A model generated the notes under the pieces. That model saw only the letters and a list, made by a program, of their open reading frames with translations. It did no database searches and was not told the origin of the DNA. Source: Candidatus Aminicenantota bacterium (lineage in GTDB: Bacteria > Acidobacteriota > Aminicenantia > Aminicenantales > Aminicenantaceae). From it: 5,607 bases of DNA. This document shows, piece after piece, positions 1 to 5,428 of this stretch. The position numbers and the translations under genes are program-made. Position 1 is the stretch's first letter, and each line of letters begins with the position of its first letter. The stretch lies in the NCBI GenBank assembly GCA_030614645.1, contig JAUWTR010000138.1:1-5607 (forward strand). The letters are read 5' to 3'.

Positions 1-46
1 AAAATGTCGATTACAAATAGAGATTATATTGTGAACGAAATTGTAA

Positions 47-69
47 ATTGATTTAGTGCAGGAATCAAT
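47..69. promoter_or_regulatory. Inverted repeat upstream of the hydrolase promoter
   Basis: ATTGATT at 47-53 and AATCAAT at 63-69 are perfect 7-base inverted arms around a 9-base centre. The dyad lies just upstream of the likely -10 box, about where a -35 region or an activator or repressor site would sit. A role as a protein-binding operator is inference; in AT-rich DNA a short dyad like this can arise by chance. Confidence 0.25.
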
Positions 70-93
70 GTAAAATACTGATTAAAAAAGATG

Positions 94-99
94 TATAAT
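94..99 (+). promoter_or_regulatory. Sigma-70-type -10 box for the hydrolase gene
   Basis: TATAAT at 94-99 is a perfect -10 hexamer, 43 bases before the start codon, so transcription would begin near 105 with a 5' UTR of roughly 38 bases. No good TTGACA-like -35 is found at 16-18 bases (71-76 reads TAAAAT). The promoter is therefore weak, activator-dependent, or the match is fortuitous. Confidence 0.4.
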
Positions 100-132
100 C
101 CATAGCGACATTTTTTATGAATAGTTCAGGTT

Positions 133-138
133 AGGAGG
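133..138 (+). promoter_or_regulatory. Strong Shine-Dalgarno site of the hydrolase gene
   Basis: AGGAGG at 133-138 is a full anti-16S match, four bases before the ATG at 143. It fixes that ATG as the start. It sits three bases after a 13-base motif (118-130) that recurs at the 3' end of the gene. Confidence 0.8.
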
Positions 139-142
139 GATT

Positions 143-1930
143 ATGAGAAATAAGAGATCTGTTGTTTCAGGATTAATCCTGATGTTTTTTATTTTTCTGA
201 TTATATGCAGCTGCGGTCCTAAAGAAAATATTGAACAAGTGGAACCAGCTGACCTTGTGCTTCGAAATGGGATTATCTATACACTAGATTCAGAATGCCC
301 TTATGCTAGTGCTTTGGCTGTTACCGGGAAAAAGATCACAGCTGTTTTTCAGAATAATGAAAAAGCAGCGGAGTATATTGGGGATAATACCCGAGTTATC
401 GATCTGGAAAGAAAATTTGTCACGCCGGGGATCATTGACGGCCACATTCATTTCAACCGGGCAGGCGCTCTGATAAATGATGCCAATTTGATGACTGTTT
501 CTGACGAGGAGGGACTGCGTAAGGAGATCATCCGGCTTGCTGGCCTGCTTGATGATGGGGAGTGGATAACTGAGGGACTCTGGGGCGCTTATGAAAAGTG
601 GGCCCTGGGTGATTCGGGCGCTGAAACGTCGGGAAGGAAGAAAGCCTGGCGGCCTGACCGGGAGATGATAGATGACATTTCTCCGAATAATCCATGTTTT
701 CTCTGCCGCTATGATCACAGGGAATGGCTTGCCAATACAGCAGCGCTTGAGGCAGCAGGAATGGATAAATCCATCTTTAACGGTATGATATTTGATAAAA
801 AGGGGAAGCCCATAGGGATAATAATGAACCCATCTCCTGCTTTTGATAAGATGAAGAAAGCAATCAAGCCAAAGTCTTCTAAGCGGCTGCTGGATGAAAA
901 CCGGGCCGCCCTTAAAGCTCTCAGGGAGGCCGGGATTGTCGAGGTTCATGATATTGCCAGGCCTGATCAGACTCAACGCTTTATTGAACTTCAGAAAAAT
1001 GGTGAGCTGACCTCCAGGGTCTGGCTGCGCCCCGACTTGTTCAGGGGAGCTGAATTAAAAGAAAAAGGCCTGACTATGGGGCTTCACCCTGAGACAAAAC
1101 AGAAAGACACCTGGCTTCGTTATGGAGCATTAAAAGGATATATTGACGGCATTATGGGAACCCACGGAGCGCTATTTTTTAAGCCTTATGATGACCAGCC
1201 GGGCAATTATGGGCACTGGCGCCGGCACACATCGGATGATGAGGCGCAAAAAGTGGGTAATATGGAGAAGATGTATGGTTTGATAAAAGTTGGATTGGAT
1301 GCAGGTTTTGTCCCAAATGTGCATGCCATCGGCACACGTGGCGTTGCTGAAATGCTGGACCTTTATGAGAGATTAAAAAATGAAGGAGTGGACCTGACTG
1401 GATTCAGAGTAATTCATGCTCAAGTCATAAGGTCCGGGGATTTTGCCCGTTTTAAGGCATTAAATGTAATTGCGGAAGTAAATCCCTATCATATTTCAGA
1501 TGATATGCGCTGGATGGAAGAGAGGATAGGCTCAGAGCGGTGCAAAGGGGCGTATGCTTTTAAAAGTTTACTTGATAACGGTGCCATGTTGAGCTTCGGC
1601 TCAGACTGGCCCGGAACCAGTGTTGCGCTTTATCACATGCATCCTAAATATCTGATCTATGCGGCAGTTGCTAGAAAAACTTTAAAAAGGGCGCCTGAGG
1701 AAGGATGGTTTCCCGAACAGCGTATCTCAGTGGAAGAAGCGATCAAAGCTTACACCATTAATAATGCTTATGCAGCATTTGAGGACGATATCCGTGGCAC
1801 CCTGGAAGCCGGTAAGCTGGCTGATATCACAGTATTCGACAGGAATCTGCTAGAAATTCCTGAGGATGAGATTTTGGAAGTGGAAGTAACCCACACCATA
1901 GTAGATGGGAAGATTGTATTTGAAAAATAA
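143..1930 (+). CDS. Lipoprotein metal-dependent amidohydrolase (amidohydrolase-3 / YtcJ-like family)
   Basis: This 595-residue protein has a lipoprotein signal peptide: basic residues 2-5, a hydrophobic stretch at about 7-21, then lipobox I-C-S-Cys24. Gly25 follows, so there is no Asp inner-membrane retention signal. It should be anchored to a membrane facing the periplasm. The mature part follows the amidohydrolase superfamily plan. A small N-terminal beta domain (about 37-92) leads into the metal motif HIH (101-103). Next come YDHREWLANTAALEAAG (190-206), VHD (268-270), the lysine segment KGYIDG (331-336), VHAIG with His394, RVIHAQ with His425, and FGSDWP with Asp488. The C-terminal beta return (about 551-595) reads GTLEAGKLADITVFD. 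The expected His and Asp metal ligands are present, so it should be active. Relatives hydrolyse C-N bonds in formamides, imides or cyclic amides; the substrate here cannot be told. One oddity is HAIGTRG, where the family usually has HAIGD. It appears monocistronic and converges on the pilin cluster. Family assignment is firm; function within it is open. Confidence 0.9.
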   Translation: MRNKRSVVSGLILMFFIFLIICSCGPKENIEQVEPADLVLRNGIIYTLDSECPYASALAVTGKKITAVFQNNEKAAEYIGDNTRVIDLERKFVTPGIIDGHIHFNRAGALINDANLMTVSDEEGLRKEIIRLAGLLDDGEWITEGLWGAYEKWALGDSGAETSGRKKAWRPDREMIDDISPNNPCFLCRYDHREWLANTAALEAAGMDKSIFNGMIFDKKGKPIGIIMNPSPAFDKMKKAIKPKSSKRLLDENRAALKALREAGIVEVHDIARPDQTQRFIELQKNGELTSRVWLRPDLFRGAELKEKGLTMGLHPETKQKDTWLRYGALKGYIDGIMGTHGALFFKPYDDQPGNYGHWRRHTSDDEAQKVGNMEKMYGLIKVGLDAGFVPNVHAIGTRGVAEMLDLYERLKNEGVDLTGFRVIHAQVIRSGDFARFKALNVIAEVNPYHISDDMRWMEERIGSERCKGAYAFKSLLDNGAMLSFGSDWPGTSVALYHMHPKYLIYAAVARKTLKRAPEEGWFPEQRISVEEAIKAYTINNAYAAFEDDIRGTLEAGKLADITVFDRNLLEIPEDEILEVEVTHTIVDGKIVFEK

Positions 1931-1933
1931 GCT

Positions 1934-1963
1934 TGAATAATTCAGGCGTACCTGAACTATTCA
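1934..1963. terminator. Convergent-gene hairpin, probable terminator
   Basis: TGAATAATTCAGG (1934-1946) and CCTGAACTATTCA (1951-1963) form a 13-position stem with one A-C mismatch and a CGTA loop. It fills the 30-base gap between the hydrolase stop and the stop of the last pilin gene, whose TGA (1963-1961) lies inside the stem. Read leftward, a T-rich run (TTATTTTTC) follows a few bases later, as in an intrinsic terminator. Read rightward the T-tract is poor, so it is a better terminator for the pilin operon than for the hydrolase. Confidence 0.55.
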
Positions 1964-2407
1964 CGACAAAATTTTGGTTACTTTTACCCTGCCTGAAATA
2001 GCAATGGTTATTTTATAACTGCCCCACGAATTTGAAATATTAATGGAAGCCAAATTTGACACTGTACCGACCGGGTGAAAAGTCGGGCTGTTGTTTGCCT
2101 GAATGTTTACACCTTCAAGGAATACCTCTGGCTCATTTTCCCATATACTCTGAGTTATATTATATTTTTCGATCAAATACGATGTCCTGTTGAATCTGAT
2201 CCTGATCTTGACACCTTTAAAAATTGATTTGTAACGGGCATAATTCAGGCGAGAGTTGATTTCTCCTACAGCTTTCAGAAGGTTGTATTTGGGGGATAAA
2301 TTTGAGAAAGATATAGAAGCGATTCCCGTCAGTACTGCCATTATGGCGAGCGTGGTAACGATTTCTATAAGTGAAAATCCTTTTCTGTTGCGAATGTTAG
2401 TTTTCAT
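1961..2407 (-). CDS. FimT/GspH-like minor pilin (pseudopilin)
   Basis: This 148-residue type IV pilin-like protein has a ten-residue basic leader MKTNIRNRKG, then FSLIE, giving prepilin peptidase cleavage between Gly10 and Phe11 and Glu at mature position 5. A hydrophobic helix runs to about residue 34. The C-terminal part shows the GspH/FimT pattern F-x-P-x-G (110-114), then a beta hairpin ending in SGRVKV (138-143). I chose the ATG at 2407, not the in-frame one at 2596. It gives a normal prepilin leader and has a GGAG site (2416-2413) five bases upstream; the longer version would add 63 unlikely residues before the leader. It overlaps the upstream gene by 11 bases, so translation is probably coupled. 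GspH/FimT proteins are minor subunits near the tip of pseudopili or pili. Family is well supported; pilus versus type II secretion is undecided. Confidence 0.85.
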   Translation of the reverse strand: MKTNIRNRKGFSLIEIVTTLAIMAVLTGIASISFSNLSPKYNLLKAVGEINSRLNYARYKSIFKGVKIRIRFNRTSYLIEKYNITQSIWENEPEVFLEGVNIQANNSPTFHPVGTVSNLASINISNSWGSYKITIAISGRVKVTKILS

Positions 2408-3965
2408 AATCACTCCATTCAATAATTTTGAATGACAGAAGGGCAATAACTGGATTTGCCGTAACCGGAGCATTTTGGAGTAATTCTCCCTGCTGCAGTT
2501 GCCTCCTGTCCGGGAACAGTTCAAGGCTGTTTCCGTTTGATTCGTATTTTGGCATATGCAGGCTTCCCAGCAGGCTGACATCCTTATGTTCTCCATTAAT
2601 AGAAAATCCGTTTTTTGCTGCAGTAAGAGAAGCCTGAAGTTTTATTTTATCCGGTGCATCTTCATGGATTTTAATTCCGCTGGAAGAGAAGATGTTAAGC
2701 TGAGATGTCGAGTCTTTGGCATAAGGTATTCCTTCCTCCCATTTAACTCCCTCATGGAGCAGGTGGGAGGAAAGTGTTATCTCGTTTGAAGAGATTATCG
2801 TCAGGTCAACTCCATTAAGGATACAGGGGATTTCTTGATCTTTTACGAGTTTTGCCTTTCCTGAAGAGTCTATTATCCCTCCTCCCAGGGATTGGATGTC
2901 TCCTTCCACAATTATTATTCCGAGAGGCTTTAATTCATAGAAACTGGTTTCTGTGGGAGTGGAAAACCAGGTCATTGTACGGGCAGGATCATATTTTAGA
3001 ACCCAGCATCCCTGTTCCATTTGGAATGAGATGACCTGACTCTCCATTTCGATAGCAAGTACAAACTCAATAACGTCTCCCTGCACATAAATACCGCCCA
3101 ATCCTATGTCGTCCTGGATGAGATAGACTCCTTCCGGTACCGGATCAGCGCATATTTCCAATCCGAGAACGTTTCGAATTTGGGCATTGGATAATTTTTG
3201 AGGGTAAAACATATTTATTTTAAACGCCTTGTTCATTAACCGGTCAGTGTTTTCGGGGATCAGCCCCTCGCCGGAGGAAACCAGGCCTGGGGAAAAAGGT
3301 GATTGGGAAGAAGGGGAAATGGAAATATTATTTTCCCTTAAAAAATCTTCTTTTCCCATATCGGGCGGTATTTTTTCCATATGAAAGGGCAAAAAGGGGA
3401 GAGGTAGATTACCTACCGCAATTTCCAATCTGGCTTTAAGAACGGATTTTTTTTTCTGTCCAAAATTTATCAGCATTCCCTCTGATATTACTTCTGTTCT
3501 GTAAGCTGCGGAAAAATAGGAGTCTTGTTCTTGTATAGACGTTAAGGGAAACCTGATGTTTGTATCCCATTTAAGATTTTCCCAGGTCTCAGTTAAGACT
3601 ATTGGCATCTCACAGCCGAACAATTTATTTATCAGCTCAGGGCCGTTGTTTTTTGTGTCTGCAAGGTAATCAGCGACTTCTTCTTTTAAAATCATTTCCG
3701 GGGAAGAGCTCTGTTCGATCATTTCGGCTAACTTGACTACTCCCCGTTTAATACCGTTTTCAGAAGCGTATTCCAGGATCATTGAATTTTTTTTATACCC
3801 GGTAAGTTTAATATGTATCTGGGAAAAATACAGCATACTTAGCCCCAGAGTGGAAAATACAACGAGCATAAAAGTAGAAATAAGCACCATAGAGCCCTTC
3901 CAGGCTGACTTTTTTTTGTTATTTTTGAACCAGGGCAAGATTTTTAAGAAACAGGGATGTTTCAT
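2397..3965 (-). CDS. Long PilX/GspK-like minor pilin with large C-terminal beta-rich domain
   Basis: This 522-residue protein has a 24-residue basic leader (KNNKKKSAWKG) and then a hydrophobic helix of about 25 residues (25-48). The following segment, about 60-80 (EYASENGIKRGVVKLAE), looks like the PilX N-terminal domain. The likely cleavage site is Gly24|Ser25, which puts Ile29 at mature position 5 where most pilins have Glu. GspK- and PilX-type initiating subunits also tend to lack that Glu. The rest is soluble and beta-rich. It includes repeated short strand segments such as GIYVQGDV (291-298), LGIIIVEGDIQSLGG (348-362), LTIISSNEITLSS (388-400) and KIKLQASLTAAKNG (440-453), suggestive of a stacked or helical beta fold. 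Typical PilX is under 200 residues and GspK a little over 300, so this is long. The start at 3965 is supported by AAGGAG (3978-3973) seven bases upstream. It overlaps the previous gene by 47 bases. Role inferred: tip or initiator subunit of the filament. Confidence 0.75.
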   Translation of the reverse strand: MKHPCFLKILPWFKNNKKKSAWKGSMVLISTFMLVVFSTLGLSMLYFSQIHIKLTGYKKNSMILEYASENGIKRGVVKLAEMIEQSSSPEMILKEEVADYLADTKNNGPELINKLFGCEMPIVLTETWENLKWDTNIRFPLTSIQEQDSYFSAAYRTEVISEGMLINFGQKKKSVLKARLEIAVGNLPLPFLPFHMEKIPPDMGKEDFLRENNISISPSSQSPFSPGLVSSGEGLIPENTDRLMNKAFKINMFYPQKLSNAQIRNVLGLEICADPVPEGVYLIQDDIGLGGIYVQGDVIEFVLAIEMESQVISFQMEQGCWVLKYDPARTMTWFSTPTETSFYELKPLGIIIVEGDIQSLGGGIIDSSGKAKLVKDQEIPCILNGVDLTIISSNEITLSSHLLHEGVKWEEGIPYAKDSTSQLNIFSSSGIKIHEDAPDKIKLQASLTAAKNGFSINGEHKDVSLLGSLHMPKYESNGNSLELFPDRRQLQQGELLQNAPVTANPVIALLSFKIIEWSDYEN

Positions 3966-4650
3966 AGGTTTTCTCCTTACGGTTATTTAGAGATAGGCAT
4001 AATTCTAAAAAATGCGAGATATTATTATAAGTAAAAACAAAGGCGGAAGCTTCCTCCAGTAAAGGCTGGGCCGGGCTGGAATTGACTTTTCTACGCAAAA
4101 TATGTTGGGCTTCATCAAGGTAAAAAGACACTTTTTTAAGTAAAATTATTTGCAGAGTATCTTTTGAGTAGGAATTCTGCAGAGAGGATGAGAGCATGAT
4201 GCTGCTTTTATCAACTTCATTTATATATTTGATTTCTCCTTTGTTTTGATCATGAATGCAGAGCTGTCTTCCCGGCTTGACCTGCTGAGTGTTATTGATA
4301 AAGATCCGGGTTTGGCCTGAGACTAGATTAGCTGCTGTTTCAAGGTCTTTTTGCTTTTTTAATACAGTCAAAGTAGTGTTTGTGGCCTCTATTCCCTCGA
4401 GCAGCTTCATGCTTATGGGAGAAATTAGTCCGAATCCCGCCTCGCTAAGGTCTGTCCGCATTTTATCCAGGGACGAGAAAGCTGCCTCTATAGTCTGGTA
4501 TTCATCTTTGAGTGAATGAAAGTGTTTTTGGGTGATTGAGAAAAATTCCATAGCGGCCAGAACGATAAAAGTAAACAGGGATAAAGCGATCAAGCTTTCG
4601 ATAAGAGTAAATCCTTTTTGGTCCCACTTGTAATATTTAATGAGTAACAT
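3919..4650 (-). CDS. PilW/GspJ-like minor pilin
   Basis: This 243-residue protein has leader MLLIKYYKWDQKG followed by FTLIE. Cleavage is expected between Gly13 and Phe14, with Glu18 at mature position 5, and a hydrophobic helix extends to about residue 37. Downstream it carries PilW-type marks: LDKMRTDLSEAGFG (61-74) and VSFYLDEAQHILRRK (174-188), followed by PLLEEASAFVFTY (196-208). Size and layout suit PilW or GspJ, a minor subunit that sits under the filament tip with the PilV/GspI and PilX/GspK partners. The ATG at 4650 has AGGAG about seven bases upstream. The gene lies 33 bases after the PilV-like gene, and its last 47 bases overlap the PilX-like gene in another frame. Naming it PilW rather than GspJ rests on the LxxLRxDLxxAGY-like motif and the PilX-like neighbour. 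Confidence 0.82.
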   Translation of the reverse strand: MLLIKYYKWDQKGFTLIESLIALSLFTFIVLAAMEFFSITQKHFHSLKDEYQTIEAAFSSLDKMRTDLSEAGFGLISPISMKLLEGIEATNTTLTVLKKQKDLETAANLVSGQTRIFINNTQQVKPGRQLCIHDQNKGEIKYINEVDKSSIMLSSSLQNSYSKDTLQIILLKKVSFYLDEAQHILRRKVNSSPAQPLLEEASAFVFTYNNISHFLELCLSLNNRKEKTYETSLFLKNLALVQK

Positions 4651-4683
4651 TTTTTCTCCTATCTATTTCCCTGAATAAGGATT

Positions 4684-5067
4684 CTAAAACCCGAGTTCCC
4701 GGGATAAATACAGGATAATATGCGTTTTTTTTATGAGATGTTCTGCAGGGTGGCATTCGATTTCTATTTGCTTGAGATGAGAGATTGATTCCTGGATGTG
4801 CCACCTGATAAGATAAGAATCCTTTTTTTCCAGGGCTAGTATGGTTTCCGATCTTTCTCCTGGATCAAGCTCGGGGCTGTCATAAGGAAGTGATTTGAAA
4901 TATTCAAGTTTTGTTCTGGAGATACCGGCAGCGGACATATTGTTAGCACAGCTGGATTTAATGGCAAGAGAATATAAGAGAAGCTGTGCTGTCCCTAGAA
5001 TAAATAAAGTTATAATTGCAAATGAGATCAGCAGCTCGATTAAGGAGAATCCTTCAAATTTTTTCAT
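4684..5067 (-). CDS. PilV/GspI-like minor pilin
   Basis: This 127-residue protein is the first gene of the pilin cluster. The leader is only six residues (MKKFEG) and is followed by FSLIE, so cleavage falls between Gly6 and Phe7 with Glu11 at mature position 5. The hydrophobic helix spans about 8-36. Further on, GISRTKLEYFKSLPYDSPE (48-66) matches the PilV/GspI pattern of a helix ending in K-x-E-x-x-x-x-L-P-Y-D. A short beta sheet then includes YLIRWHIQES (85-94) and HIILYLSREL (116-125). The family role is a minor subunit that assembles with PilW and PilX (or GspJ and GspK) to start the filament. Unlike the other three genes it has no Shine-Dalgarno site before its ATG. A sigma-54-type promoter ends only about 15 bases upstream, so its mRNA may be almost leaderless. 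The start is nonetheless convincing because it gives a proper prepilin leader. Confidence 0.85.
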   Translation of the reverse strand: MKKFEGFSLIELLISFAIITLFILGTAQLLLYSLAIKSSCANNMSAAGISRTKLEYFKSLPYDSPELDPGERSETILALEKKDSYLIRWHIQESISHLKQIEIECHPAEHLIKKTHIILYLSRELGF

Positions 5068-5081
5068 TGTATATTGTTTAA

Positions 5082-5097
5082 TGCATGATGTGTGCCA
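5082..5097 (-). promoter_or_regulatory. Sigma-54-type (-24/-12) promoter for the pilin operon
   Basis: On the minus strand TGGCAC (5097-5092) is followed after five bases by ATGCA (5086-5082). The invariant GG and GC are separated by exactly ten bases, as RpoN promoters require. This is close to the consensus TGGCAC-N5-TTGCA. Initiation would fall near 5071, about four bases before the ATG at 5067. Several bacteria drive pilin genes from sigma-54 promoters with an NtrC-type activator. No activator site was recognised upstream. Confidence 0.55.
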
Positions 5098-5220
5098 TTT
5101 ATTAATGAGGCGGTCATCAGGGAAAACAAAAAGAAAGATGAGTAAAACGTGTCAACTCTTGTTTACATTGGTATTAAAATCTGTCTATTTATTTTTTCTA
5201 AGATAATTAAGAATATAACC

Positions 5221-5249
5221 TTGACAATTCAGTAAAATATCCCTATTAT
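5221..5249 (+). promoter_or_regulatory. rRNA operon promoter P1 (sigma-70 type)
   Basis: A perfect TTGACA (5221-5226), a 17-base spacer and TATTAT (5244-5249, five of six consensus) form a very strong promoter with start near 5256. The preceding 30 bases (5191-5220) are almost wholly A and T, as in an UP element bound by the RNA polymerase alpha subunit. The position, about 170 bases before 16S, is usual for rRNA operons. Confidence 0.85.
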
Positions 5250-5264
5250 GTAGTAGCTTTCTGA

Positions 5265-5291
5265 TTGTAGAGATTTATCAAAACCTATAAT
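5265..5291 (+). promoter_or_regulatory. Possible second rRNA promoter P2
   Basis: TATAAT at 5286-5291 is a perfect -10 hexamer. The best -35 candidate, TTGTAG (5265-5270), matches only half of the consensus and leaves a short 15-base spacer. Tandem P1-P2 promoters are common for rRNA operons, which makes this plausible but unproven. Start would be near 5298. Confidence 0.35.
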
Positions 5292-5299
5292 ACACAAAA

Positions 5300-5332
5300 A
5301 AAGACAGAAAGTGTCTTTCCAGGTTGGAAAGA
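5300..5332 (+). promoter_or_regulatory. Overlapping alternative hairpins in the rRNA leader
   Basis: AAAGACA (5300-5306) pairs with TGTCTTT (5312-5318) around a GAAAG loop. TCTTTCC (5314-5320) pairs with GGAAAGA (5326-5332) around an AGGTT loop. Both stems are perfect 7-base matches and share bases 5314-5318, so only one can form at a time. No T-run follows, so neither looks like a terminator. Confidence 0.4.
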
Positions 5333-5336
5333 ATTA

Positions 5337-5349
5337 GTTCTTTGAAATT
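5337..5349 (+). promoter_or_regulatory. boxA-like antitermination element
   Basis: GTTCTTTGAAATT lies in the leader about 90 bases before 16S and resembles the boxA core (G-C/T-TCTTT-A/G-A) that recruits NusB-S10 to rRNA transcripts. Its place between the promoters and a terminator-like hairpin fits an antitermination role. The assignment is by resemblance and position only. Confidence 0.45.
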
Positions 5350-5405
5350 AAAGCAGAGCGACCTCGATCAATTCAAATTGTCAAATTTTTTTTGTTTATG
5401 TTTAT

Positions 5406-5426
5406 AAAAGCTCTTCGGAGCTTTTT
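5406..5426 (+). terminator. Terminator-like cUUCGg hairpin just before 16S
   Basis: AAAAGCTC (5406-5413) and GAGCTTTT (5418-5425) form a perfect 8-base stem closed by a C-UUCG-G tetraloop, and a further T follows. It has the form of an intrinsic terminator but lies in the rRNA leader, ending about three bases before the 16S 5' end. It may instead be a processing or folding structure of pre-16S RNA. Confidence 0.5.
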
Positions 5427-5428
5427 GT

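Noticed and set aside
1..114. 9-base inverted repeat AAAATGTCG (1-9) and CGACATTTT (106-114)
   Set aside because: Arms are short, AT-rich and about 97 bases apart, with no supporting context at the window edge.
290..976. Minus-strand open frame of 228 codons inside the hydrolase gene
   Set aside because: It lies wholly opposite a well-supported amidohydrolase, its product shows no family features, and the + strand reading carries all catalytic motifs.
2408..2596. N-terminal extension of the FimT/GspH-like gene to the ATG at 2596
   Set aside because: It would add 63 residues before a standard ten-residue prepilin leader and lies within the PilX-like coding region; the ATG at 2407 has its own Shine-Dalgarno site.
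2397..5067. Frameshifts or a broken gene as the cause of the overlapping pilin frames
   Set aside because: Each frame begins with its own prepilin-type leader and all but the first have a Shine-Dalgarno site, so these are separate intact genes.
5150..5155. TTGACA on the minus strand as a sigma-70 -35 for the pilin operon
   Set aside because: No acceptable -10 hexamer lies 16-18 bases downstream; the bases there read TTTTTG.
4895..5206. Plus-strand 103-codon frame across the pilin operon start
   Set aside because: It is antisense to the PilV-like gene and control region, has no recognisable domain and is best seen as chance.
5386..5393. Run of eight T in the rRNA leader as a terminator
   Set aside because: The only inverted repeat before it (CAATT/AATTG) has a two-base loop and weak pairing, so no terminator stem forms.
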